Below, in pieces: positions 10,901 to 22,900 of a DNA stretch of 64,000 nucleotides. The stretch spans positions 744,001-808,000 of the forward strand of contig NZ_CP009920.1 in NCBI RefSeq assembly GCF_000832985.1, given 5' to 3'. Position 1 is the stretch's first letter. Each line of letters opens with the position of its first letter. Below the pieces are notes generated by a model. It did no database searches. It was not told where the DNA came from and was given only the letters and a program-made list of their open reading frames with translations. The DNA comes from Priestia megaterium NBRC 15308 = ATCC 14581 (GTDB lineage: Bacteria; Bacillota; Bacilli; Bacillales; Bacillaceae_H). The translations under genes and the position numbers were made by a program.

Positions 10901-13900
10901 CAATTATTGCTGCATTATCTACCGATCAAAACGGTATATTTACCGTGAATAATCTAGCACCTGGAACATATACGGTCGTTGGATTGAATCCAAACTTCGG
11001 AAGCGAAGCTGCCTCAACCATTGTACAATCAGACAGTGTATCTAATATTTCACTTGCATTAATTCCAAATCCAGGAATCGTTCAAGGACAAATCACAAAT
11101 GCTCAAACAGGCGCAGGATTAACAAATTCATTTGCTCGTATCTTAGATAGCAATCGTGTCATTATTCAAGAAGTGCAAACAGATGGAAATGGGAATTATC
11201 GAGCAGAAGGATTAGCTCCTGGCGATTATGTTTTAATTGCAGTGGCGTCTGACTTTCAAAGAGAAGCAATTGGGTTTTCAGTTGTTTCTGATGCATCTAC
11301 AACTGTTAACGTCACACTCCTTCCAGACCCAGGAAGAATCACAGGAAGGGTACTCGACCAACAAACCGGCTTAGCTTTGGACGGAGCCACAGTTCAACTT
11401 TTCCCTCCGCAAAGTTTGGTTCCTATAGCAAACGCACTTACAGATCAAAATGGAATGTTTCAAATGGGCGGTCTGGCACCAGGCGAATATATTCTAGTAG
11501 CAAATGCACGCAATTATGCAAGAGGTGCTGTAGGAACAGTTGTTTTTTCAAATGAAACAGCAGTGGCTAACATTGAACTTCAAGCTAACCCTTCTACCGT
11601 TAGTGGAAGCATTACGAGCATAAATGGAGCACCAATTGGAAATGCGAGCATTCGTGTTATTAGTCAAAATGAAACTGTATTAGGCACTGCCTTAACAGAT
11701 CAAAATGGAAACTACGTTATTAGTAATCTACCCCCAGGCGCACAAACTATTGTAGTGAATGCACCTGCTTTTTCCAACGAGCTTAGCGGTATTACTCTTC
11801 AACCGGGTGATGTATTAGAAAACATTAATTTTTCATTAAACCCGAATTCAGGAAATATTACGGGGCAAATTATAAACGCGCAGACTGGTGAAGCCATTTC
11901 AAGCGCAATTGTTGTAGTACGGCTTGTAGGAGGCGTTGGCGTTATTGTTGCCAACAGCATCACAAACGAAAATGGAAACTACTTTATCGGTGGCTTAGCA
12001 CCTGGAACATATACGGTTGTAGCATCTGAAAATGGATTTGCAAGCATAAGTGTAGGAGCGGTCGTTCAAAGCGATGAAACAAGTTTAGCCAATATTAGTC
12101 TCATTCCAAATGCCGGAAAAATTACAGGAACCATTACAGATGCTGGCGGCAGCCCTGTTCTAGGAATGAACACTCAAATTCAAGTATTTGATCAAAGCGG
12201 CACTCTTTTAAAAACATTGCTTGCTCAATATGATGGAACATATGACATACTAGACTTGCTTCCAAGCAGCTACACATTGATTATTACTGTTCCAAATTTT
12301 GTTACCGCAACAACGAATGCTGTTGTCATTTCAGATCAAACAACTGAAGCAAATATTACGCTTAAGCTAAATCCCGCTGCGGTGACTGGTCAGGTATTAA
12401 ACAGCAGTACAGGAACACCGATTAATGGGGCTCTTATAACGATTACAGACTTAAACGGCATCGCAGTAGGATCTGGAGCAACTGATTTAAATGGAAACTT
12501 TACCGTTTTGAACCTTCCACCAGCTACGCTTAATATCTCGGCGGCTACAGGAGGTTTTGGCAATGATTCAAAGTCCGTTATCTTAACACCAGGCGAAATT
12601 GAAGCTACAACATTAAGTTTAACACCTACACCGGGCACCGTTACAGGGACAGTTCTCAATGCGCAATCAGGGGCCCCTCTTGCAGGCGCAACCGTTCAAA
12701 TTTTCGATTTTACACGAGCACTTGTCGCCACGTTGCAAACAAACCAAAGCGGTGTTTATCAATATCAAAATCTAGCACCCGGCTCTTACCGATTAATTGC
12801 AACAGCAAACAATTTTGGAGCCGTTACTCAAGATACTCAAGTAACTTCTGAAGCTACCACTACTCTTAACTTTAACTTAACGCCGGGCCCCGGTACTATT
12901 ACAGGCAGTGTATTTAATCAACAAACTGGTGCCCCGATTGCAGGTGCAAGTATTGCAATACGCCAATTTTCTCCTTTTGGACCAATCATTTCAACTATTA
13001 CAACTAATATTCAAGGTCAATTTACCGTCTTTAATTTGACACCTGGTGCTTACACAGCGGTAGCATCGGACCCTAACTTTGGAACAGAATCTGCCTCTAC
13101 ACTTGTGCAATCAAACTCAGTCTCGACTGTTCTACTGAACTTATCTCCAGATCCTGGTATTGTTCAAGGAACCATCACCAGTGCTCAAACAGGTCAGACG
13201 CTAGCAGATATACTTCTGCGCATACTTGATGTCAACGGCGTTCTTGTTACCGTATCACAAACAGATATAAGCGGAAATTATCGCATTCAAGGGTTGGCAC
13301 CTGGAACGTATACAATCGTGGCAGCAAACCCTCAATTCCAGCAGCTCACAAACGGTGTTACTATTGCATCAAATCAAACTGTTACAGAAAATATTTCGTT
13401 ACAGCCAAATCCAGGAAGCATTACCGGCACGATAGTTAATGCACAAACTGGCACGTCGCTCTCCGGAGCAGTTCTACAAGTCTTTCAATCTGGTAGTATG
13501 ACTCCTGTTGCCAACACAGTAACAGATCAAAATGGAAGCTTTTCTTTTATTGGGTTAGCACCTGGTGAATATAGCCTCGTAGCTCAAGCAACAAACTTTG
13601 GGTCAGCGGTAGCAGGTGCCATTGTCACTTCTGGCAACACAACAACAATTACAATTCAATCCCCACCGCTTCCTGGTGTTATTTCAGGCCGAGTAACTGA
13701 TTTTTCAAGTAACACATTATCCAACGCAACGGTTAGATTACTGGATTCAAACCAAAACGTAATAGGTATCGGTAGCACAGACCTTACTGGTAACTACACT
13801 ATCGGTAACGTTGCAGCAGGAACGTACATCATTATTGCAAGCGCATCTGGTTTTGCCACAAATACGCAAGGTGTAACCATTGCTCCTGCTCAAGTGTTAT

Positions 13901-16900
13901 CTAATTTTAATATTCCTCTTGAGACATCTACAGGAACTATTACTGGGCAAGTAACAAGTAGTGGAGCCGCAACACCAGTCGCAGGTGCTACAGTTATCAT
14001 TCGCTCTCTTCAGCAAGAAAACGGCGGGATAGTAGTAGGAACTGTAAATACGGATCAACAAGGAATTTATCTTGCACAAAACTTGCCTCCAGGAAATTAC
14101 TCCGTCGCCGTCACTAAAACGGGGTTTGGCACGCAAACACAAACATTCACCGTCGCTAGTAACCAGACATCAACTGCAAACTTCGCTTTATTAGCAGACG
14201 CGGGTACTCTGGCTGGTTTTTTAACGGATATAAATGGAAATCCAATCACAGGATCAAATATTTTCCTTCGAATCTTTACTGATGATAACGTATTACTCAA
14301 ATCCGTCACGGCTCAACCAGACGGTACATTTGGGGTATTTGGTCTAGATCCTGGAACGTACACTGTTATTGCAGAAGCACCGAACTATGCAGCAAACAGT
14401 ATTCCAATTACGATCACAGCCAATCAAACAACCACTGTGGCTATAGCATTAACGCCAAACCCTGCTACAATTAGTGGGAATGTTGTCAATCAACAAACGA
14501 ACACACCGCTTCAAGGAGTGACGATCACTGCGTCTTCAAACGAGCAAATTATTGCCACAGCTGTCACAGATATAAATGGAAATTTCCAGCTAACAAACCT
14601 TGCAGCTGGTACCATCAGCATTGTTACTTTTGCACAAAATTTTGTGAACACGCCGCAAACAATAGTTCTTAGCCCTGGTGAGACGCAACAGATTATCCTA
14701 TCACTTACTCCTCTTACTGGTACCATTACAGGCACAGTAATTAACCAACAAACAGGGGAACCCGTTCAAGGAGCAAGCGTTGAAATTCGACAGTTTTCTC
14801 CCGCAGGTCCTATCGTTGCAACAACTGTGACTGATGGGTTAGGTGTATTTACCATATCAGACTTACAGCCAGCATCGTATACTATCATTGCACAAGCCAC
14901 AAACTTTGGAACACAAGCTGCAACAACTACTGTACTGCCAAATGACGTTTCAACCGTTACCATTGGACTGACGCTGTTACCGGGTACCGTTCAAGGAACT
15001 ATAAGAAACGAGAACACAAGCGCACCGCTTGAAGAAGCAATTGTACGCGTAATTCGCAGGGATGGAACAGTTGTTGACGAAGTTCTCACAAATGCACAAG
15101 GGTTGTTTACAATAGGAGGGCTTCCTGCTGACTCTTACACGTTAGTTGCCATTAGTTCAGGCTTCCAAAGACAGACCGTTGGCTTTACTGTTGCACCCGA
15201 GCAAACTACGACGGTTGATGTAAATTTACAGCTGAACCCAGGAACGCTGACAGGAACGGTCACAGACTTTTTTACAGGAGGCCCAATTGCAAACGCTATC
15301 GTGCTTGTCTTTCCTTCGCAAAGCATAACCTCTATTGCCCGAGGAATAACAAATGAAAATGGGCAATATACAATTTTAAACTTGGCTCCTGGAGAATATA
15401 ATATTATAGCAGTGGCAACTGACTTTGCACGCGGCGGTGTAGGAGCAGTAATTTCAGCAGGCAGCACCACAGTTGCTAATATTCAGTTAACTTCAAACCC
15501 AGCAACAATTTCTGGAACAGTTACAGACTCCGGTGGTAACGTTATACCAAATGGGACCGTGCGAGTTCTTGACCAGAACGAAACGGTATTAGGAACTGCC
15601 ATCACAGATATAAACGGCAATTATTCAGTTGGAAACTTGTCGCAAGGAACCTTAACTATTATTGCATCTGCACAAGGATTCGCTACTCAATTAACGGCTG
15701 TCACATTAACACCTGCGCAAACTTTACCAAATGTAGATATTCAGTTAACAGCATTGGTTGGTAGTATTACAGGGCGAGTTTTCAACTTGGCTACAGGACA
15801 ATCAATTGTTGGAGCCATTACAGTTGTTCGAACATCAGGCGGAACAAATGTCATTGTAGACAGTGGTACCACTGACCAAAATGGCCGCTATTTGATTGAA
15901 GGTCTTGCGCCGGGTTCATATTCAGTTGGAGCAACAGCTTCAGGCTTTGGCACAACAACGGTTGGAGCATTTGTGCAAGCTAACGACGCTACAACTGCTG
16001 ATTTAGGATTGTCTCCGCTTACCGGAACAGTTTTTGGAACCGTCACAAACGTAAACGGCTCCGGTATTACAGATTCGAATATTCAAGTTCAAGTCTTTAC
16101 TGCAACTAGCACACTGTTAAAAACACTGCTTGCGAATGCAGATGGATCATTTAACGTTATTGATTTAGCGCCAGGAACGTATCTCATTCAAGTAACTGCG
16201 CCTAATTATGCAACAGGAGTTGCAAGCGTAAATGTTCGAGCTAATACCACTACATCTGTCTCTGTTCGGCTCACGCCAAATCCTGCAACTGTAACGGGGC
16301 AAGTTGTAAATTCTGTTACTTCCTCGCCATTAACAGGGGTCATCATCACCGTTACGGATGCGAACGGAATTATCGTTGGAAATGCTATCAGTGACCTTAA
16401 TGGGCAGTTTATCATTAGGAATCTACCACCAAATACGGTTATTGTAACAGCCACTGCTACCCAGCCTGGTTTTGGTTCCTCCTCGACATCTGTTCCGCTT
16501 GGGCCAGGAGCAACTGGGAATGTTCTGTTGTCACTCGCACCTCAGGCAGGATCGGTGACTGGAACTGTACGAAACGCACAAACAGCTGATCCGCTGCAAG
16601 GCGCAACAATTCAAATATTTAATTTCACGAGAGGACTGGTTGCAACTGTTGTCACAGATCAAACCGGGCAATACCGTGCTGATAATTTAGCGCCAGGAAC
16701 GTATCGAGTCATCGCTTCGAATCAAAACTTTGGCTCGTTAGTACAAGAAACGGATGTCGCCGTAAACGAAGTGACAACATTAAACTTCAACCTCTCTCCT
16801 AATCCGGGAAGTGTTGAAGGGACCGTCTTTAATCAACAAACGGGGCAGCCTCTTGGTAGTGTAAGCATTGTTATACGTCAATTTTCACCAGCAGGTCCAG

Positions 16901-19900
16901 TCATTGCAAATTCCTCAACGAATGGAAATGGAACCTTCACCATCCCTCACCTGCCACCTGGAACTTATACAGTTATCGCTACTTTACCAAACTTTGGAAC
17001 ACAAGCTGCTTCAACTCAAGTATTTTCAAATGAAACGGCAGCTGTTCAACTATCTTTACCACCAAATCCTGGGGCAGTCCAAGGATTTGTCACCAACGCA
17101 GAAACGGGCGAACCTTTATTTAACACATTGGTTCGGATCGTTGATACAGACAATGTCGTGGTTGGCACTGTGCAAACGGATATTAATGGACGATACAGCA
17201 TACAGAATATATCGCCAGGAACCTACACTCTTATTATTATAAATCCTGATTTTCAGCGTCAAACTCTCGGATTTGCAATTACATCTAGCCAAACAACAAC
17301 CATTAATGTATCACTTCAGTCAAATCCAGGATCTATTGTTGGCATTGTCACTAGCGCTCAAACCGGATTGCCTCTTGTCGGCGCAACTGTCCATATTTCC
17401 CCATCCCAAGGATTAATTTCTATTGGAAATACAGTGTCTGATGAAAATGGGCAATATCGTTTTATTAGCATTCAGCCGGGCAGCTACACGATTTCGGCAA
17501 ATGCAACCAATTTTGCAAGAATAAGTGCGGGTGCATCTGTATTCGCTAATATCCAATCGATAGTAAATATTTCACTGCAGTCAAATCCTGCGAGCATGTC
17601 TGGGCAAATTGTGGACCAAGATGAAAACCCAATTCCCAATGCTTCAATTCGGGTGCTTGATCAAAGCGAAACTGTGTTGGGAACAGGTATTTCAGGGTCT
17701 GATGGACGTTATACTGTTCAAGGGTTGCCACCTGGCATCCGTAATATTGTTGTGAGTGCTGCAGGCTTCTCAACCGCTACAAGTGGAATAACACTCTTGC
17801 CAGGAGAAAGTCTATTGGATGTAAACTTTATACTTGTTGCCAACCCAGGCATTTTAACGGGTACGGTTATTGATGCAAATACAAACGCTCCGCTTGTTGG
17901 AGTGAATGTGGTTGTTCGAAATCTGTTAGGTGTAATTGTAAGTTCCGGTTTTAGCAATGTGGATGGTCGCTATACGATTCAAAACTTAACATCAGGGCAA
18001 TATACCGTTTCTTTCTTTGATGAGCGTTACGACGCGGTCAGCCTAGGAGCACAAATTACCTCTAATACAACGACTATCTTAAATGCTACACTTGCACGGG
18101 CATCTGAAGCAGGCACCGATAAAACACCGAGCATTCGAGGGCAAATCGTAGATGAACAAGGAGTACCGATTACCACACCATTTATCCCAGTAAAAATCTT
18201 TGATAAAAACCTTGTAGTGGTTCAAATTTTACTTGCGCTATCCAATGGCCGGTTTGAAGTATTTGACCTGGCACCAGGAACGTATTTAGTAAATGCTGGA
18301 GCATCTGACTTTGCGTCAAACACAGTCTCTGCTATTGTAAGAAATAGCGAGACAACAGAGGTAGTCGTCACCCTCACTCCTTTACCTGGAACATTAACCG
18401 GGCAAGTAATTAATGGTGTTTCTGGCGAAGGAATTGTTGGAGCATTCATTACCGCGACAAGATCTAACGGCGTCATCATCGCAACAGGAATAAGCGGAGA
18501 TAATGGATCATTCACCATTCCAAATTTACCAGCTGGTTCACTTAATATAATTGCACAAGCAATTGGATTTGGAAACGCCACAACTTCTGCCATTATCACG
18601 AATGGAAAAACAACAACTACTATCCTTTCTCTGTCACCCAATCCCGGACACCTTATCGGGCAAGTGACAAGTGCATCATCTGGTCTTCCGCTTCAAGGGG
18701 CTACCGTACAACTTTTTGATGAAAATCGAACGTTTATCCTGTCAGTCGTAACCGATAGCCAAGGTAACTTCACAGTCCCAACTCTTTCTCCAGGCAAGTA
18801 CGTTGCGGTTGCAAGCTCCTTTGGATTCGGAAGCGAATTGCGCGGTTTTACAATTATTGCAAATCAAGATACAATCATTGCATTTGACCTTGCACCAAAT
18901 CCAGGTATAATCCGAGGCCAAGTCGTTACTTCAGAAGCCGGGCAGCCAATTCCAAACACAAGCGTTGTTATACGCGCACTAACGCCATCTGGTCCTATTC
19001 TTGCAACAACCGTTACTGATTCAAACGGATTTTATGAAGTAACAGGCATCGTCTCTGGCACTTACACTGTTGTCTTTAGCGGAGCACCTCTATTCGGATC
19101 AGACATATCATCTGTACAGTTAGACGCTGGAGAAATTGAAATTGTTAATGCATCTCTTTCTTCTTTTATTTCAACTGTACAGGGGCGTGTAGTTAACGAA
19201 GAAGGAAACGGCCTTGCAAACACCTTGGTTCAACTTTTCAACACCCAAAGTGGTCTAATCCGAAGAGTGCAAACAGATAATGATGGGAATTACTTTATCA
19301 GAGGGTTTACTGCCGGAAGCTATACAATTACAGCCAATCAGCCAAATTTCCAAGCAGCCCTCACTCGTTTTGAAGCAGCTCCTAACGAAGTAGCCACAAT
19401 CAATTTTACTCTTTTAGCTGACCCTGGAATTATTTCAGGAACCATACGAGATGTCGTAACGAACCAGCCAGTTCCAGGTGCTGTCGTTAACCTGTTCCCC
19501 AATCAAAGTTTAAGCCCTATTGCCTTTGCCGTTACAGATCAGCTAGGAAATTATCAATTCCCAGGACTACAGCTAGGAAGCTATGTTGTCGTAGGTTCAG
19601 AATTTAACTATGCAAGTGCTTCGACTGGAGCTAACGTTACTTCAAATCAAGTCACTATAGCCAACTTGTTCTTACAACCAAACTTTGCTTCTATTTCAGG
19701 AACTGTTTCAACTCTAGAAGGCTTACCAATTAATAATGCTACCGTTCGTATCCTTAATCAAAATCAAGTGATTATCGGTTATGGAATCACAAATGAAAAT
19801 GGCTTTTATGCCATTGGGAACATCCCTGTTGGCACGTTTACAGTGATTGCGTCAGCACCAGCATTCCAATCTGTATTATCAGACCTTACGCTGGCTCAAG

Positions 19901-22900
19901 GGGACCAACGAAAAAACGTCGACTTTGTCCTCCAGCCAAATCCAGGCATATTGACTGGTACGGTCACCACCCAAAACAATGAACCAATTGCTGGCGCTTT
20001 TGTAAATGTAAGATTACTAGGCGTAACAGGTATTATTATTGCATCAACCGTCACTGATTCAAACGGACGATATGTAATTACTGATTTACCTCCCGGCTCT
20101 TATACTATCTCTGCTACTGCGTCAGGTTTCGAAACTAAGGCAGTAGGTGCTATCATTGAAACAAACGCTACAGAAATCGCAGACATTATGCTTACAGGAG
20201 TTTTTGGTTCAATTAACGGTGTTGTCTTAAACAATTTAGCACAGCCAATCGTTGGTTCTAGCATTTCCCTTTCCCTGTTCGATGCCAATAATCTTCTCAT
20301 TTTCACCACAACAGGATATTCAGACGGCACGTTTTCATTCCCTAATCTTGAACCTGGCAACTATTTTATTACGGCTTCTGCGTCAGGATTTATTACGGAA
20401 GTTATTGGAGCAAGAGTCACAGCAAATGAAGCCACATTTGCTAGAATTCTGTTACAATCAAGTCCAGCTACGGTGACAGGGCAAGTCGTCACTTTAGCAG
20501 GCGGTCAGGCAATACAGGGAGCCATCGTCTCTGCCACAACGCTTGAAGGTCAGGTTTTAGCTGTAACGGCTACAGATGTAAGTGGAAGCTTTACGATAAT
20601 GAATTTACCACCAGGACCGCTCATCGTCACGGCTACTGCAGTCAACTTTGGAGCAGATTCAAAAACAGTTCTTTTACAAACAAACGGCATAACTTCTACT
20701 ACTCTATTTTTAAGCATGGCTCCTGGTTTCTTAACAGGTACCGTAAAAAGTGAAGCTAAAAATCAGATTCCCAACACAGTTGTGCAGCTATTTGATTTCA
20801 CTAACGGCCTTGTGGCAACAGCAGTTACAAATGCTATCGGTCAATACACAATCCAAGGACTAAACCCTGGAAATTACCGAGTGGTCTTTACTGCAGAAGG
20901 CTTTGAACGATTGTCTGCTGGAGCAACAATTAATTCTGGAGAAACAACTTCGTTAAATGTAAAGCTAAGCTCCTTATTTGCAACAATCAAGGGCAGTGTC
21001 TTAAATGCTCAAACAAAATCACCTATTCAAGGGGCAGCTGTCGCCATCCGCTATCAAAGTTCTTCTGGCCCGATTTTTGCAACTGTTTTTACAGACACCT
21101 CAGGACAATTTATCATCAGCAGTATTCCAGACGGGGCCTTTTCAATTATCGCCACTGCGGCAGGGTTTGGCTCACAAGGTTTAACGGCCTTCGCAGTCGG
21201 TGGGCAGACGTTCACATTTAATCTCTTGCTTCTGCCACAAGTGGGGACCATTCGAGGAAAGGTTACAGATAGCTCGTCGGGTGCACCGTTAGCCAATACG
21301 CGCATTCGTGTCATTAATGCTTCAGGAGTGATCGTGACAACAACACAAACCGATGTTAACGGTAACTACCTCCTTTCTAATCTGGCTGCTGGCACTTATC
21401 AAATCGTAACATCCAATGTAGATTATCAAGCAGCAGCACAAACTGTGACACTTACCACAAATGAAGTAAAAGAAGTGAATTTCACACTTAATGGAAACCC
21501 AGCCACATTAATAGGCAGATTTGTTGACAAAGAAACTAAATTGCCTATTATTGGTGCGCTGATAGAAGTCTTTGACGCCGTTGACGTGTCAGTAGGCTTT
21601 GGCTTAACCGATGAAAACGGGCAATATGTTATTGAAGGACTACCACAAGGAGCGTTCTCTGTGCGGGCGTCCGCTTCTGGCTATATGTCTGAAACGGTAC
21701 AAATACAGTTAAGCCCTAATGAAGTGCTTGAACTCAATTTTACATTAACAACAACAGCTGCTTTTACAGGTGCCATTATTGGTCAGGTCGTCGACAACTC
21801 AACAAGTTTGCCAATTGCCAATGCTCACGTGAATCTTTTAGATAACGAAGGACAGCTTATAGCTTCTACTACTACCAATGAAGCAGGTCAATATTTCTTT
21901 GCATCACTAGAAGCAAACACGTATACCGTAGTAGTAGATGCAGATGGTTATCAAACTCAGCAACAATCCGTCACACTTACCCCTCTGTTCCAACAAGGCG
22001 AAGCAATCGTAGCAAATTTTCGCCTTGATCGAATTGAATTGGGTGCAACGATTACAGGAACAGTCGTTAATGCTGATACCAAACAGCCTCTCTTTGGTGC
22101 AACGATTCATGTCATCAACATCAAAAACCAAATAGTTGGCCGTGCAACTACGGATCGACTAGGCCGCTTTACAATTAACGATATACTGACTGGCACATAT
22201 ACCATCCTCGTAAACGCTACAGGCTTTATACCTGCAGATCCACAGCGGATAAAAGTACACTCTGGAGAGGTTTTAGACTTGCAAACCTTTGAGCTAAAGC
22301 AAATACCTTCTTCGACAGGGGCTATTACTGGTCGAGTCGTCGATAACTCGACCAGTGTTCCAATTGCCAACGTTCGCATTAATCTTTTAGATATAGATAA
22401 TCAAGGACAGCTTGCAGCCTCTACTACTACCAATGAAGCAGGAGAATATTCTTTTGTGTCGCTAAAAGCTGGCACGTATACCGTAGTAGTAGATGCAGAT
22501 GGTTATCAAGCCATACCACCATCAGTCACACTTACGATTAGACAAGGCGAAACGCAAAGAGCAGATTTCCGCCTTAATCCAATTGGATCGCGTGCAACAA
22601 TTACAGGAAAAGTCATTAATGCCGACACCAAACAACCTATCTTTGGCGCAATGATTCACGTAATCAACACCGAAGGACAAATAGTTGGTCGTACAACTAC
22701 GGATCTACTAGGCCGATTTACAATTAACGATATACCGCCAGGCACATATACCATCCTTGTAACCGCTACGGGCTTTATACCTGCAGATCCACAGCAGATA
22801 ACAGTAAAATCTGGAGAGATTTTAGACTTACAAACCTTTGATCTAAAACCAAAAAACCCAGCTCCGCCGCCATTTAACCCATGTGATTTAATTAATCCTG

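Larger units (their letters stand above)
3046..22857 (+). repeat. 76-domain array with an eight-domain higher-order period
   Basis: I counted nine leading domains, then eight cycles of domain types A-H, then four terminal domains. Type A carries a signature like VRILDQNETVLG, C ends with LLAQSDGTF, D has FGSDSRSVIL, E has IFDFTRGLVAT, F has IRQFSPAGPI, H has VFPSQSLIPIA. The A-type anchor codon falls at 5401, 7486, 9568, 11650, 13732, 15559, 17647 and 19744, so the period is 2085, 2082, 2082, 2082, 1827, 2088 and 2097 bp. The pattern implies that whole eight-domain blocks (about 694 aa) were duplicated, then diverged. Domain counts were made by eye. Confidence 0.85.

Noticed and set aside
3046-22857. 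Regular repeats that might suggest a CRISPR array or satellite DNA
   Set aside because: The period is about 261 bp and codes for similar but diverged protein domains in one frame; there are no short identical repeats with unique spacers.
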